Shown: piece after piece, positions 15,875 through 29,603 of the stretch
How positions within the stretch are numbered: position 1 is the stretch's first letter
Layout of the letters: each line of letters opens with the position of its first letter
Source of the DNA: Salinivibrio sharmensis
GTDB lineage: Bacteria > Pseudomonadota > Gammaproteobacteria > Enterobacterales > Vibrionaceae
Direction of reading: 5' to 3'
Length of the DNA: 64,000 nt
Assembly: GCF_001995985.1 (NCBI RefSeq)
Contig: NZ_MUFC01000002.1
Coordinates: forward strand, 1 to 64,000
Position numbers and translations under genes: made by a program
Notes under the pieces: model-generated
Database searches by the model: none
Told to the model about the DNA's origin: nothing
The model's input: the letters and a program-made list of their open reading frames with translations, nothing else

Positions 15875-16399
15875 TTAGAGCGTCTTTATCATGGTGACTT
15901 CACAGCTATCGTGACCAGTGTTCCCCATTCGTCTACACGGGATAAAGCCGAGTGATTGATACAAGGCAATGGCGGCGGTGAGGTTGGCGGTGGTTTCAAG
16001 ATAACAGTGCTGATAGCCCCATGCACGCGCTGTTTCCATCGCCTGAATCGCTAACTGTTTTGCCATCCCTTTGCCTCGCAGTGCGGGCAGAAAATACATT
16101 TTTTGCAGCTCGCATACGCTATCGTGACCTGGCAAAGGGGCAACACCGCCACCGCCGAGGATTTTCCCATCGGCCTCAATCACCCAATAAGCGGCATGCG
16201 GGTGGGTATATTGTTCGCTGAGGCAGTCAAGAGTGGGATCAGCGACGCTAAACCCGGCATCGGCACTGAGGCCGTGCTCGGAAGAAACACGGCGGATGAC
16301 ATCGGCAATAGCCGAGTTATCGTTTGGTGTTATTAGGCGTACGCGTAAAGGTGCGTGTGAGCTTGGCTGGCGTAAATCTTGGGGACTATCCTTGGCCAT
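15875..16399 (-). CDS. GNAT-family N-acetyltransferase (YjgM-like)
   Basis: The 174-residue protein has a GNAT fold. Strand and pyrophosphate loop are seen in ELQKMYFLPALRGKGMAKQLAIQAM (R-G-x-G-x-A/G type), preceded by GGGGVAPLPG and followed by LYQSLGFIPC, the usual acetyl-CoA contact helix and last strand. It would transfer an acetyl group from acetyl-CoA to an amine on an unknown small molecule or peptide. It resembles the YjgM group, which in E. coli also lies beside rraB. It converges with rraB and shares the intergenic terminator. Confidence 0.8.
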   Translation of the reverse strand: MAKDSPQDLRQPSSHAPLRVRLITPNDNSAIADVIRRVSSEHGLSADAGFSVADPTLDCLSEQYTHPHAAYWVIEADGKILGGGGVAPLPGHDSVCELQKMYFLPALRGKGMAKQLAIQAMETARAWGYQHCYLETTANLTAAIALYQSLGFIPCRRMGNTGHDSCEVTMIKTL

Positions 16400-16556
16400 T
16401 ACGACACTCCAAATAATAAATATATCGGTAATCTATCTCACCAGATTGGCTTACACAACGCAGCGCTAATGTTAAAGAAAAACTGATAGGGAGATAGAAT
16501 ATTGACGGCGTCGAAGTAAACGTCTTTGCAGCGAAACAAGGAGATACTGCCTTTTA

Positions 16557-16571
16557 ATCACTGACAGTGAT
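16557..16571. repeat. Perfect 15-base inverted repeat
   Basis: ATCACTG-A-CAGTGAT lies between the GNAT gene start and the 3' end of the DUF2061 gene. It has no T-run. Possibly an operator; the rest of 16400-16612 shows no gene. Confidence 0.4.
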
Positions 16572-16612
16572 CCCCTTGGTGTTAGTTATACCGTGATTAA
16601 ATCGATGGTTTT

Positions 16613-16996
16613 TTAATGATGATGCCCCAAGTGAAGCGGTGCCGGTTTTACCGCATGACGACGCTGCCACACCTTTTCGTGGAAGAAGTACGCCAAGGTG
16701 TTGATGCTTGGCTCAACCAGCGCCAGTGCGCCACCGACCAACCAATCGCCACTGATTAAATAGCCCACCAAAAAGGCAACGTTAAAGTGTATCACCGCAA
16801 AGCTGGCCGTTTTGACCACGGGGCGCGCTTGGCGGCTAAGCTGCCAGAGTTTTTCATGAAGATAAAACGCCCCGGTATTGACGGTGGGTTCGGTCATCGC
16901 AATCAGGCTGCCAATGATGATATCGCCGGTCAGCACATAGGCGACGGTAAAGGCGATAGAAAAGTGGATAGCAGCAAAACTGAGTGTCTTCTTCAT
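16613..16996 (-). CDS. Small membrane protein with two DUF2061 repeats
   Basis: The 127-residue protein is an internal duplication. The block KTLSFAAIHFSIAFTVAYVLTGD...EPTVNTGAFYLHEKLW is repeated as KTASFAVIHFNVAFLVGYLISGD...EPSINTLAYFFHEKVW. Each unit has two membrane helices, so four in all, and a conserved H-E-K-x-W end. The C-terminus is His-rich (LHLGHHH). This is the DUF2061 family of inner-membrane proteins, function unknown. The start at 16996 follows AAGGAGC; an upstream in-frame ATG at 17080 lacks such a site. Confidence 0.85.
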   Translation of the reverse strand: MKKTLSFAAIHFSIAFTVAYVLTGDIIIGSLIAMTEPTVNTGAFYLHEKLWQLSRQARPVVKTASFAVIHFNVAFLVGYLISGDWLVGGALALVEPSINTLAYFFHEKVWQRRHAVKPAPLHLGHHH

Positions 16997-17178
16997 GGTG
17001 TAGCTCCTTATTGGCAACACGCGTTTAATCAACACTGACAGTATGCACAGAGACTGTCGATAAATAAAAACGGTTCTCACTATCCTTTACATAGAGGCGA
17101 ACTATCAACGACGATCAGTGCTAGGGATAACAAGCGTTTAAAAACTGACCAAGTCCATTTTGCGCCGAGATGGGGCAT

Positions 17179-17208
17179 AAAAAAAAGCCACACCGAGCGG
17201 TGTGGCTT
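17179..17208 (-). terminator. Terminator of the pepA-holC-valS unit
   Basis: On the minus strand GCCACACCGCTCGGTGTGGC is followed by a run of T residues, about 23 bases after the valS stop. Confidence 0.9.
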
Positions 17209-17230
17209 GATAGGCTGAGTGAGCCGAGGA

Positions 17231-20089
<2,859 letters not shown>

Positions 20090-20107
20090 AGCGCTCTTGA
20101 AAGATCG

Positions 20108-20638
20108 TCAAGGTTTGGGCGATTGGTCGATGGCCAGGGTATGAAGTTGCAGGCCTGCCAGTCGGTATGCTTTATATCGGTGACGCGCGTGCTGTTTGAG
20201 CGTCTCATCGCAAGGGACGAAGTCTACCACTTGTGCAAACGAAGGCGCAAAATTTGATGGCTCTGTCGCCAAATTGATAAGCACACTGCGATGGCCCGTA
20301 TGGCGTACGCCAGGCCAGCCGATTTCCACCGGTGCGCCGCCTCGCGGCCCTTCACCGACCAAGTTATGGGGCAAAAATACATCTGGGTCACGTTGCCACA
20401 GCAGATCATCGAGTTGATGCGCTTGGGCTTGGTCGTGCGCGGCCAGGTAAATGCGTTGCCCTTGTTGATAGTAGTAAAAAGCCAGTTCGATAGCGGTTGC
20501 TACTATGATTTGTGTGTCACGCTTTTGCGTGTCACTGTCTTTGTTTTCACGCGCTTGCTGTTCGGGTGTTAGCCCCGGGCGTTCGGTATCGTCGGCTGGA
20601 TCAGGCGGCGATAGCAAATAAAAGGTGGCGGTGGGCAT
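20108..20638 (-). CDS. holC: DNA polymerase III chi subunit
   Basis: HolC bridges the clamp loader and single-strand binding protein at the replication fork. At 176 residues this one is longer than the E. coli protein (147). The extra length lies in a charged insert after the first strand (about residues 12-45, TERPGLTPEQQARENKDSD). Typical blocks are ELAFYYYQQGQRIYLAAHDQAQAHQLDDLLWQ, FLPHNLVGEG and the C-terminal RYKAYRLAGLQLH. The start follows AGGAGC. It lies between pepA and valS, as in relatives, and is probably co-transcribed with valS. Confidence 0.95.
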   Translation of the reverse strand: MPTATFYLLSPPDPADDTERPGLTPEQQARENKDSDTQKRDTQIIVATAIELAFYYYQQGQRIYLAAHDQAQAHQLDDLLWQRDPDVFLPHNLVGEGPRGGAPVEIGWPGVRHTGHRSVLINLATEPSNFAPSFAQVVDFVPCDETLKQHARHRYKAYRLAGLQLHTLAIDQSPKP

Positions 20639-20755
20639 ATACGCTCCTAAATATGAGAAACGGCCTCCGTCCCAAAAGCAGGGTGTCCGGGTAGCGCGAG
20701 CCCAACAACATAGCCGATTGTGCGCACAGACACCAGTATTGAATAAAGCGTGAAC

Positions 20756-20779
20756 AAAAAAGGAGGCCGGTTGGCCTCC
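20756..20779 (-). terminator. Terminator of pepA
   Basis: On the minus strand GGAGGCC-AACC-GGCCTCC is followed by a T-run just after the pepA stop codon, so holC and valS may have their own promoter. Confidence 0.85.
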
Positions 20780-20785
20780 TTCTCC

Positions 20786-22297
20786 TTACTCTTCCACTTC
20801 TAGGCCAGAGCGGTTCAGTAAGAATTGAACCAACAACGGCACCGGACGACCGGTTGAGCCTTTTTCTTTTCCGCCACTTCTCCAAGCGGTACCGGCGATA
20901 TCTAGGTGCGCCCAGTTATACTTTTTGGCAAAGCGCGACAAGAAACACCCGGCGGTGATGGTGCCGCCACCTTTACCGCCAATGTTGGCCATATCGGCAA
21001 ACGGGCTGTCGAGCTGCTCTTGGAACTCGTCAGTCATTGGCAGGCGCCAGGCTCGGTCACCGGCTTGCTCTGAGGCGTTAATAATATCGTGCGCCAGTGG
21101 GTTTTGGTTGGCAATCAAGGCGCTGATGTGGTGGCTCAAGGCCATGATGCATGCCCCGGTTAAGGTCGCGACATCAATCACACACTCTGGCTCATAACGC
21201 TCAACATAGGTCAGGGCGTCACACAAGACTAAACGGCCTTCAGCGTCGGTGTTGAGCACTTCCACGGTTTGGCCTGACATGGTGGTGAGGATATCCCCCG
21301 GACGATACGCTTGACCGTCTGGCATGTTTTCACAGCCAGCCAGCACCCCGACAACATTAATCGGCAGGTTGAGCTCGGCAAGGGCGCGCATTACCCCAAA
21401 GACCGACGCGGCACCGCCCATGTCGTACTTCATTTCGTCCATGTTGGCACCAGGCTTGATGGAAATACCGCCCGAGTCAAAGGTCAGTCCTTTACCTACC
21501 AATACAATCGGTTTGGCGTCTGGGTCTGGGTTATTTTTGTACTCCATGATTGACATCATCGACTCATTTTTTGAGCCTCGGCCAACGGCTAAGTACGAAT
21601 GCATGCCCAGTTTTTCCATTTCTTGCTCGCCGATGATACGGGTTGTGACCGTTTCATAGTCGTCGGCAAGACGACGCGCTTGCGAGGCAAGGTAGGCCGG
21701 GTTGGCCACGTTGGGTGGCATATTACCCAAGTCTTTACAGGCGTTAACACCAGAGGCGACCGCCAAACCGTGCGCGATAGCGCGCTCACCCAGGTTCAGC
21801 TCACGACGTGTTGGCACGTTGAACACCATTTTGCGCAATGGGCGGCGAATTTCTGGCTTAACGCTTTTGAATTGATTAAAGGTGTACAAGCTGTCTTTGG
21901 TGCTCTCAACCGCTTGGCGGACTTTCCAGTAGGTGTCGCGCCCTTTAACGTGCAGCTCGGTTAAGAAGCAGACCGCTTCCATCGACCCGGTTTCGTTCAG
22001 GGTGTTGATGGTTTTTTTAATGATTTCTTTATACTGGCGCTCGCCCAGCTCACGTTCTTTACCGCAGCCGACCAACAGTACGCGTTCTGATAGGACATTC
22101 GGGACATGGTGCAGCAGGAGCACTTGGCCGGGTTTTCCTTCCAGATCACCGCGGCGCAGCAAGGCGCTGATGTAGCCGTCGCTGATTTTATCGAGCTGCT
22201 CAGCCACAGGGGAGAGGCGGCGAGGCTCAAATACTCCGACGACAATACAGGCACTGCGTTGCTTTTCGGGGCTACCGCTCTTTACACTGAACTCCAT
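20786..22297 (-). CDS. pepA: Leucyl aminopeptidase A
   Basis: The 503-residue M17 metallopeptidase removes N-terminal residues from peptides with two bound metal ions. In E. coli it also binds DNA as a cofactor of Xer recombination and as a regulator. Metal and active-site blocks are [16 protein letters not shown] (Lys), the [11 protein letters not shown] segment and the signature [14 protein letters not shown]. The N-terminal domain (about 1-165) is the more variable DNA-contact part. It is divergent from lptF, as in relatives, with 191 bp between them. Confidence 0.97.
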   Translation of the reverse strand: MEFSVKSGSPEKQRSACIVVGVFEPRRLSPVAEQLDKISDGYISALLRRGDLEGKPGQVLLLHHVPNVLSERVLLVGCGKERELGERQYKEIIKKTINTLNETGSMEAVCFLTELHVKGRDTYWKVRQAVESTKDSLYTFNQFKSVKPEIRRPLRKMVFNVPTRRELNLGERAIAHGLAVASGVNACKDLGNMPPNVANPAYLASQARRLADDYETVTTRIIGEQEMEKLGMHSYLAVGRGSKNESMMSIMEYKNNPDPDAKPIVLVGKGLTFDSGGISIKPGANMDEMKYDMGGAASVFGVMRALAELNLPINVVGVLAGCENMPDGQAYRPGDILTTMSGQTVEVLNTDAEGRLVLCDALTYVERYEPECVIDVATLTGACIMALSHHISALIANQNPLAHDIINASEQAGDRAWRLPMTDEFQEQLDSPFADMANIGGKGGGTITAGCFLSRFAKKYNWAHLDIAGTAWRSGGKEKGSTGRPVPLLVQFLLNRSGLEVEE

Positions 22298-22488
22298 TTG
22301 TACTCCTAGATCCTAAAGACAATTGAGACCAAATGTTGGATAATGCCGCCTCTATGTTGTTGAACGCTCTACATGCGCCCGGATCAGCCGGCGGTCAACA
22401 AATGGCCGAAAGATTAGAAAACAACTAATTAAACCAGAAACTATAGTTATTCGAGTAAAAAAACAAGTTTTCCATAGGTGCCTTCGCT

Positions 22489-23589
22489 TTGATAATTGTT
22501 CGATATTTGATCCGGGAGACGGTTAAGACACAAGTTGCAGTCTTATTTGTGTTATTTCTGGTCTTTTTCAGCCAAAAGTTCATCCGTGTGCTGGCCAATG
22601 CTACGGAGGGATCGATCCCTAGTGATCAAATTATTACCTTAGTGGGTTTGTACATGCCGTCGATGGCGATGTTGATGTTGCCACTAAGTTTGTATATCGG
22701 GATCTTGATCACTTTTGGCCGCCTGTATGCCGAGAGTGAGATCACCGTGATGAACGCCACCGGGATCGGTAACGAGTTTCTGATCCGGGCGGCGCTTTAT
22801 TTGGCGATCATTACCGGCTCGGTGGCCGCCTTTAACGCACTCTGGCTAACACCGTGGGCCAATAACCAAGAATTAGAAGTCATGGAGCAGCTGGAAGCTA
22901 AATCGGGGCTGGAGCTGCTGGTGCAGGGTCAGTTTCAAAGCGCCCCTTCCGGCGAAGCGGTCATTTTTGTCGATAACATTGAAGATGATGGCCAAACCCT
23001 CAATCAGGTGTTTGTTGCCCAGCCGGTGCCGCGTGGCTCTTTGCTGCCCAATGTGGTGGTGGCTGACAAAGGCTATGTCTCTGAGCTCGACGATGGCCGC
23101 CAAGTACTGGACCTGGTCGACGGCACCCGCACTGAGGGATTACCCACCCAGCTTAACTATGGTGTGACTACCTACGAGAACTATCAGGTGCTGATTGGTC
23201 AGCGTGAGGTGCGCGAGAAAAGTCGCGATTGGGATGCGGTGCCTACGCTGCAACTGTTTGGTGAGTCGAGCTTAAAAGCGCGCGCTGAACTGCAGTGGCG
23301 TATCTCTTTGGTGCTGTGTATTCCGTTGATGACCATGATTGTGGTGCCATTGTCGGCGGTGAATCCACGCCAAGGGCGGTTCGCTAAGCTATTCCCCGCG
23401 ATTTTGATTTATCTGGCGTACTTTTTGTCGATCAGTGCCGCCAAATCGGCGGTCGAAGATGGCGATCTCCCCGCTCAAATTGGGCTTTGGAGTGTCAATA
23501 TCGCTGCTTTGTTATTGGCTATGGTGCTTGCCGGTTGGGATTCGCTACCGGTGCGAAAACTCAAAGCTAGCTTAAAAGGATCTGCCTGA
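22489..23589 (+). CDS. lptF: LPS export permease LptF
   Basis: LptF pairs with LptG to form the inner-membrane part of the LptB2FGC transporter that pulls lipopolysaccharide out of the membrane toward the periplasmic bridge. The 366-residue protein has the expected layout: membrane helices near residues 12-34, 48-72 and 98-120, a periplasmic beta-jellyroll (about 130-260) and three C-terminal helices (about 270-355). The start is TTG, giving MIIVRYLIRE as in relatives. A GTG 11 bases upstream is out of frame. It runs into lptG with a one-base TGATG overlap. Confidence 0.96.
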   Translation: MIIVRYLIRETVKTQVAVLFVLFLVFFSQKFIRVLANATEGSIPSDQIITLVGLYMPSMAMLMLPLSLYIGILITFGRLYAESEITVMNATGIGNEFLIRAALYLAIITGSVAAFNALWLTPWANNQELEVMEQLEAKSGLELLVQGQFQSAPSGEAVIFVDNIEDDGQTLNQVFVAQPVPRGSLLPNVVVADKGYVSELDDGRQVLDLVDGTRTEGLPTQLNYGVTTYENYQVLIGQREVREKSRDWDAVPTLQLFGESSLKARAELQWRISLVLCIPLMTMIVVPLSAVNPRQGRFAKLFPAILIYLAYFLSISAAKSAVEDGDLPAQIGLWSVNIAALLLAMVLAGWDSLPVRKLKASLKGSA

Positions 23590-24662
23590 TGTTTCGCATT
23601 CTTGATTGGTACATTGGTCGCACGCTGATTGGCACCTCCTCGTTATGCCTAGCAACCTTGGTGGGGTTGTCAGCGATCATCAAATTTGTTGAGCAGCTGC
23701 GCTCAGTGGGTGATGGCACCTACACCATGGGTAAAGCCATTTTATACGTGGTATTGAGTGTTCCCCGTGACATTGAAATGTTTTTCCCAATGGCGGTATT
23801 GCTGGGTGCCTTGATTGGGTTAGGGATGCTGGCATCCAGCTCCGAGCTGGTGGTGATGCAGGCGGCGGGCATTTCTAAGCTGCAAATCGGTATGTCGGTG
23901 CTCAAAACCGCGATTCCCTTGATGCTCATCGTGATGGTGCTGGGCCAATGGGGCGCGCCCGATGCGCAAAAAGCGGCGCGTGAGTTGCGTGCCATTGCTA
24001 AATCAGGCGGCAATGTGATGTCGGTGAGGCGCGGCGTGTGGGCGAAAGACGGTAATGACTTTATCTATATTGCCCGCGCCGATGAGCAAGATAACCTCAC
24101 GGGTGTGAGCATCTGGAAGTTTGACGATCAACAAAACATGACCAATGTGGTGTTTGCCGAAAGTGCTGACTACCTTAATCAAGACAGTTGGATGCTTAAA
24201 GATGTCACCATTACCCGGATGCAAAAGCGCGAAGCGATTTCTAACGTGCAGCAAGATCAACTGGTGTGGAAAACCACGCTGACCCCCGACAAGTTAGCAG
24301 TGGTGACGGTGAAACCCGAGGAGCTCTCTTTGTCAGGCTTGTACAGCTACGTCACTTACTTGCAGGCGTCTCAACAAGATGCCTCTCGCTACGAGCTTGC
24401 TTTATGGCGTAAAGCGGTGCAGCCGTTGTCGATTGCAGTCATGATGTTGCTGGCGCTCAGCTTTGTGTTTGGCCCACTGCGGAGCGTGACCATGGGGGCG
24501 CGCGTGCTCTCTGGGGTGATCTTTGGTTTTGGCTTTTATATTGCCAATGAGGTCTTTGGGCCTATGAGCTTGGTATACAAATTACCGCCAGCGGTTGGTG
24601 CCATTACCCCAAGTGTGATTTTCTTAATGATCACTTTGCTGCTACTTCGGCGCAAGTTGTAG
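23589..24662 (+). CDS. lptG: LPS export permease LptG
   Basis: The 357-residue partner of LptF has the same fold. It begins MFRILDWYIGRTLIGTS, has N-terminal membrane helices, a periplasmic jellyroll (about 135-260) and C-terminal helices ending RRKL. The start codon shares its A with the lptF stop (TGATG), so translation is coupled and the two subunits are made in equal amounts. A strong terminator follows, so the unit is lptFG. Confidence 0.96.
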   Translation: MFRILDWYIGRTLIGTSSLCLATLVGLSAIIKFVEQLRSVGDGTYTMGKAILYVVLSVPRDIEMFFPMAVLLGALIGLGMLASSSELVVMQAAGISKLQIGMSVLKTAIPLMLIVMVLGQWGAPDAQKAARELRAIAKSGGNVMSVRRGVWAKDGNDFIYIARADEQDNLTGVSIWKFDDQQNMTNVVFAESADYLNQDSWMLKDVTITRMQKREAISNVQQDQLVWKTTLTPDKLAVVTVKPEELSLSGLYSYVTYLQASQQDASRYELALWRKAVQPLSIAVMMLLALSFVFGPLRSVTMGARVLSGVIFGFGFYIANEVFGPMSLVYKLPPAVGAITPSVIFLMITLLLLRRKL

Positions 24663-24684
24663 TGCCATACCTGATAGACGAAAT

Positions 24685-24715
24685 AAAAAGGCCAAGGGAA
24701 ATCCTTGGCCTTTTT
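24685..24715. terminator. Bidirectional terminator between lptG and dolP
   Basis: AAAAAGGCCAAGG-GAAA-TCCTTGGCCTTTTT. The A-run and T-run let it serve both convergent units. Confidence 0.92.
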
Positions 24716-24747
24716 ACGGTCTGGACTAACGAAACTGTTAACTCATG

Positions 24748-25278
24748 CTAGTCCTTGTACTGGAACGCTTTGATCACACGCTCGACGCCACGCACATTGC
24801 GGGCGATATCCACCGCTTTGTCCGCTTGTGCTTGGGTCACGGCTCCCATTAAAAACACTTCTCGGGCTTCGGTGATCACCTTGATATTGACCGAACGCAA
24901 CTGATCATCAGCCACGAATGCCGCTTTCACGCGGGTCGTGAGCCAGCTATCGGTGCTGATGTCGGCAAGGCCAATCATGGGTGCATCGCGCACTTCGTTG
25001 TAGACCACGTCGACATTGTCCAATGCGCGAATGCGCTCAACCAATTGCTCGGTCAGAGCCGGATCGGTACTTTGCCCCACTAACAGTGCTTGCCCTTGAA
25101 AAGCAGCCGCTTTTGCACGAATTTTGTTTCTAAACGGCGGTTTATTGACAATCCCAGCGGTGTTTAGGCCAATTTGTGTGTCCTGCCACTCCTCGCCGGT
25201 GGTGCGTGGGTCGGAGGAGTAAACGGTTGAGCACGCTTGCAAGGCAAGCACAAACATCAAGGTGATTATCAGGCGCAT
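24748..25278 (-). CDS. dolP: Outer-membrane lipoprotein with two BON domains
   Basis: MRLIITLMFVLALQACSTVY is a lipoprotein signal with lipobox L-Q-A-C. Two BON domains follow (about residues 45-110 and 120-176; the second begins LTTRVKAAFVADDQLRSVNIKV). In E. coli DolP (YraP) binds anionic phospholipids, supports outer-membrane integrity and the BAM complex, and localises to the division site. At 176 residues the length is close to E. coli (191). It is the last gene of the lpoA-yraN-diaA-dolP unit, starting 3 bp after diaA ends. Confidence 0.93.
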   Translation of the reverse strand: MRLIITLMFVLALQACSTVYSSDPRTTGEEWQDTQIGLNTAGIVNKPPFRNKIRAKAAAFQGQALLVGQSTDPALTEQLVERIRALDNVDVVYNEVRDAPMIGLADISTDSWLTTRVKAAFVADDQLRSVNIKVITEAREVFLMGAVTQAQADKAVDIARNVRGVERVIKAFQYKD

Positions 25279-25281
25279 GGT

Positions 25282-25875
<594 letters not shown>

Positions 25876-26241
25876 TTACCCTTGAACGATGTTTTTAATC
25901 CAGTTGACCGCCTCAACACTGCCATCAAAGGTGACGGCGTCAAAGCGAAATTCGGTTTGTGTACTTTTTATGCCGCGACATTGCATCCAGCGTTCTGCCG
26001 CCAGAATTAAGCGTCGCTGCTTGGCGGTGGTAATGCTGGCAGCTGCCCCACCAAATCCGCGCCCTTGGCGAAAACGGACTTCGACGAACACCAAGCAGGT
26101 GCCGTCTTGCATCACTAAGTCGATTTCTCCACGGCGACTATGCGCGTTTTTATCCAAAATGGTCAGCCCATGGCGAACGAGGTACTGGCAAGCTTGTGCT
26201 TCGTAAGCTTGCCCTTTCGCCCTAGGCTGAGGACGTATCAC
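25876..26241 (-). CDS. yraN: UPF0102 nuclease-like protein YraN
   Basis: The 121-residue protein has a restriction-endonuclease-like core: G-E-I-D-L-V followed by CLVFVEVRFR, giving the E-x-D...E-x-R/K pattern, preceded by YEAQACQYLVRHGLTIL. Its biochemical role is not established. Its start overlaps the lpoA stop by 4 bases, so it is translationally coupled. Confidence 0.93.
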   Translation of the reverse strand: MIRPQPRAKGQAYEAQACQYLVRHGLTILDKNAHSRRGEIDLVMQDGTCLVFVEVRFRQGRGFGGAAASITTAKQRRLILAAERWMQCRGIKSTQTEFRFDAVTFDGSVEAVNWIKNIVQG

Positions 26242-28094
26242 TGCGCATCCTGCGTGGTTTGGTTAGTAATGGGCTCGATATCTGTCTTGCCAAACCGCGC
26301 CCAGTCCAGTTGTCGATGGATAACACAGTGTTCCGCCAGTGATAATTGGCCTGTTTGGCCACTCAACTGGTAGCCAGGTTGTGCCTGCATTTGCGGTAAC
26401 CCTTTCAGCAGGCCGTATGCATCCATCCCAAGCGCGTGTAAACGCGTGGTGTTATTGCTCGGCGAAGGATGGCGCTGCTGGTATTGCTGATACGCTGCGC
26501 TTTGGCTGCTAATCAGCAGCGGAATATCACTAAACTCGATGCCCTGCAGTTCGGCTAATTGTCCCATCCCGTCTGCGCGGTTGTTGCTGCGTGAGCTGGC
26601 GTACAGCTTGGGTGGCTGCACATCCGGATTAATGGCCACTTCGATAAAGGGTTTGAGCAAGGTAAGCTCGGCGGCACCGGCGACCATATACACGGCATCA
26701 ATGTCCCGACGACTCCGTGCTTGTGATTGCAACGGCAAGTCGGTGAGCTGCTTCATTTGGGCGATTCGACGTTGACTGGCGTCTAAGCCGAAAATATCAC
26801 GGATGCGCGCTTGCATCTTATCACGATCACCCAACGGTGCGCGCTCTACGTCTGTATCCGTCAATGATTGCCAGCGCGCGGAGAAGGCGTCGCGCATTCG
26901 CTGTCCAAAGGCTGAGTCAGGATAGAGCACCAGCGGGAATTGATATCCCTGTTGGTGTAAGCGATCGGCCGCTTGCGCTGCTTCTTGTTCGGGGGATAAG
27001 GTGAAATAACATACCCCTTGCTGGTAGCGATCATCCGTTGGTTCATTGAGCGCTAACACTGGCACTTGTCCAGCAATGGCGTTGCTCACAGCGGCTACCT
27101 TGTGTTTTTGCAAAGGCCCGACGACAAAATCGACATCGTCCTGGGTGATGCGTTGGGTGAGCGTATCAATATCCAAGGCGTTGGTGTCGTAAAAGCGTAT
27201 CTTGGGACGTTGCTCAGCATTAGCATCCAGCATGGCTTCGACAAAGCCATCCCGAATCGCATCCCCTTGTTCGGAGAACTTGTCGGTCAGTGGCAGCATT
27301 ACACCAACATGGGTGGGTTGGGTGATGGTCAACGCCTGGATATCAGCCAAGTTATCAGGGAGATATTGGTTTGCTGGGTGCGCAGGATGCGACGCTAAGT
27401 AGGCATCCAACTGGCTTTGCATCTCTGCCACATCGCCGGCGTAACGACGAGCGATATCAAGTAACGCAACCCAGCCGGCAAGAATGTCATCGTCGCTGTT
27501 TTGCAGCTGTTTGATTTCATTTTGGCTGAGTAACTGTAAATCTTGCCATAAGGTATTCCAGGTCTGCTGCGCGTCATTGGCGCTGGCATAATTCGCTAAT
27601 TGGTACTGGTTTTTTACCGCGCCGAGCGCATTGTCTTGCTGGCGGGCAATCTTGGCTTTTTGCTGGTAAAAGCGCACATACTGGCTGTCTTTAAGCTGCC
27701 AATTGGGAGCAAGCGTCAGTAGCTGGTTGGCATCGGCGAGTTGGCCGGTTTGCGCCAAAAAGCGCGCGCGCGCCAAGGTCCACTCAATGCGTTGTTGGGT
27801 GTTGAGTTGGCGCTCCGACAAGCGTTGTAATAGCACGTCGGCTTGGTTGAGCTGTTGCTCGTTAAGCAGTGCTTTTATCGCCAGTAGATACCAGTCGTTT
27901 TGCTTCTCACCTTGGCTGGTTTCCGCTTGCAACAGGTAAAATGTCGAATTCTCCGTTGCCGGCTGACTGATGACATCACGCGCAGTTGGCGTAGACGTCG
28001 GAGCACTACACGCAGCCAGCGCTAACGCTAGGGCTACAGGGGTGATAAGTCGTGTTACACTTTGACGCTTCTGGGTAAGTTTAACCATGAACAT
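26238..28094 (-). CDS. lpoA: LpoA, outer-membrane activator of PBP1a
   Basis: The 618-residue lipoprotein spans the periplasm from the outer membrane and stimulates the peptidoglycan synthase PBP1a. The signal ends in lipobox L-A-A-C (ALALALAACS). A TPR-like helical N-domain (about 40-255) is followed by a periplasmic-binding-protein-like C-domain starting THVGVMLPLTDKFSEQGDAIRDGF. Two ATGs (28094 and 28088) are possible; MVKLTQKRQS at 28088 gives a more usual signal peptide, and neither has a clear ribosome site. It heads the lpoA-yraN-diaA-dolP unit and is divergent from rsmI. Confidence 0.95.
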   Translation of the reverse strand: MFMVKLTQKRQSVTRLITPVALALALAACSAPTSTPTARDVISQPATENSTFYLLQAETSQGEKQNDWYLLAIKALLNEQQLNQADVLLQRLSERQLNTQQRIEWTLARARFLAQTGQLADANQLLTLAPNWQLKDSQYVRFYQQKAKIARQQDNALGAVKNQYQLANYASANDAQQTWNTLWQDLQLLSQNEIKQLQNSDDDILAGWVALLDIARRYAGDVAEMQSQLDAYLASHPAHPANQYLPDNLADIQALTITQPTHVGVMLPLTDKFSEQGDAIRDGFVEAMLDANAEQRPKIRFYDTNALDIDTLTQRITQDDVDFVVGPLQKHKVAAVSNAIAGQVPVLALNEPTDDRYQQGVCYFTLSPEQEAAQAADRLHQQGYQFPLVLYPDSAFGQRMRDAFSARWQSLTDTDVERAPLGDRDKMQARIRDIFGLDASQRRIAQMKQLTDLPLQSQARSRRDIDAVYMVAGAAELTLLKPFIEVAINPDVQPPKLYASSRSNNRADGMGQLAELQGIEFSDIPLLISSQSAAYQQYQQRHPSPSNNTTRLHALGMDAYGLLKGLPQMQAQPGYQLSGQTGQLSLAEHCVIHRQLDWARFGKTDIEPITNQTTQDAQ

Positions 28095-28149
28095 GTTTCA
28101 ACCGTGACAACGTTGCCCCTATCTTAATCGCCGAAGGGTTGTTAAACAA

Positions 28150-29007
28150 ATGACTGATGCAAATCTATCCGACCATGCTCACCCCACGCTGTATATTGTG
28201 CCGACACCGATAGGCAACTTGGCGGATATTACCCAGCGTGCACTCGATGTTTTAGCCAGTGTGGATCTGGTTGCTGCCGAAGATACACGTCATACCGCTC
28301 GGCTGCTCTCGCATTTTTCTATCAATGCGAAGACCTTTGCGTTGCACGAGCATAACGAGCAGCAAAAAGCGGCGGCATTATTAGCGCGCTTGCAACAAGG
28401 CCAGTCAGTTGCATTAGTCTCGGACGCGGGGACGCCGCTGATTAGCGACCCTGGCTACCATTTGGTCACGCAATGCCGTGAAGCGGGCGTGCGGGTGGTG
28501 CCTTTGCCTGGGGCCTGTGCGGTGGTCACCGCATTAAGTGCCTCTGGCTTGCCTTCAGACCGTTTTAGTTTTGAAGGGTTCCTGCCACCGAAAACAAAAG
28601 CACGCCAGGATACGTTCCGCGCCTTGGCCGATGATCCTCGCACCCTGATTTTCTATGAGTCGCCGCACCGTATTCGCGACAGCTTGGCGGATATGCGTGA
28701 AGTGTTGGGTGAGGCGCGCCGCGTGGTATTGGCGCGTGAGTTGACCAAAACCTTTGAGACCATTCATGGGGCACCTTTAGGCGAACTGATTGATTGGTTA
28801 AATGAAGATGCCAACCGGCTGCGCGGTGAAATGGTGTTATTGGTAGCCGGTTATCGTGCCGATAAGAGCGCGTTGCCCTCGGCGGCGTGTCATGCCCTCG
28901 GTTTATTGGCCGCTGAGCTACCCCTGAAAAAGGCGGCGGCATTAGTCGCGGAATTGTATTCGGTTAAAAAGAACGCACTCTATAAGTGGGGCTTGGAGAA
29001 TCTGTAG
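28150..29007 (+). CDS. rsmI: 16S rRNA C1402 2'-O-methyltransferase
   Basis: The 285-residue SAM-dependent enzyme methylates the ribose of C1402 in the 16S rRNA decoding centre; RsmH, encoded 1.2 kb downstream, methylates the base of the same nucleotide. Family blocks are [15 protein letters not shown] at the N-terminus, [27 protein letters not shown] and [12 protein letters not shown]. It is divergent from lpoA across 55 bp, and rnpB follows. Confidence 0.96.
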   Translation: MTDANLSDHAHPTLYIVPTPIGNLADITQRALDVLASVDLVAAEDTRHTARLLSHFSINAKTFALHEHNEQQKAAALLARLQQGQSVALVSDAGTPLISDPGYHLVTQCREAGVRVVPLPGACAVVTALSASGLPSDRFSFEGFLPPKTKARQDTFRALADDPRTLIFYESPHRIRDSLADMREVLGEARRVVLARELTKTFETIHGAPLGELIDWLNEDANRLRGEMVLLVAGYRADKSALPSAACHALGLLAAELPLKKAAALVAELYSVKKNALYKWGLENL

Positions 29008-29024
29008 CTAAGCGTGATTTACGC

Positions 29025-29053
29025 TGGCTTGCGTGGTGATTCTTCTATATACT
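29025..29053 (+). promoter_or_regulatory. Candidate rnpB promoter
   Basis: TGGCTT (29025-29030), 17 bases, then TATACT (29048-29053), about 9 bases before the RNA start. The -10 box is good, the -35 box is poor. Confidence 0.5.
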
Positions 29054-29062
29054 CCCCCGCTC

Positions 29063-29440
<378 letters not shown>

Positions 29441-29448
29441 TCTTTATC

Positions 29449-29480
29449 GGGCGAGCCTTTTGGGCTCGCCCTCTCTTTTT
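29449..29480 (+). terminator. Terminator of rnpB
   Basis: GGGCGAGCC and GGCTCGCCC form a 9-bp stem followed by a pyrimidine-rich T-run. Confidence 0.93.
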
Positions 29481-29603
29481 CAGCGTTTGTATCAGACGAT
29501 TTGGTTATAACCTGATGTGGCTGGTTGGCTTGGCGACTGATTAACCCGCTGAAATATCTCTTTAATCTTCCTAAGTGTGATCTTTGTCACTGTGATGGCT
29601 TGC

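Noticed and set aside
24685-24715. Operator-like palindrome between lptG and dolP
   Set aside because: GC-rich stem with A-run and T-run between convergent genes; a bidirectional terminator explains it.
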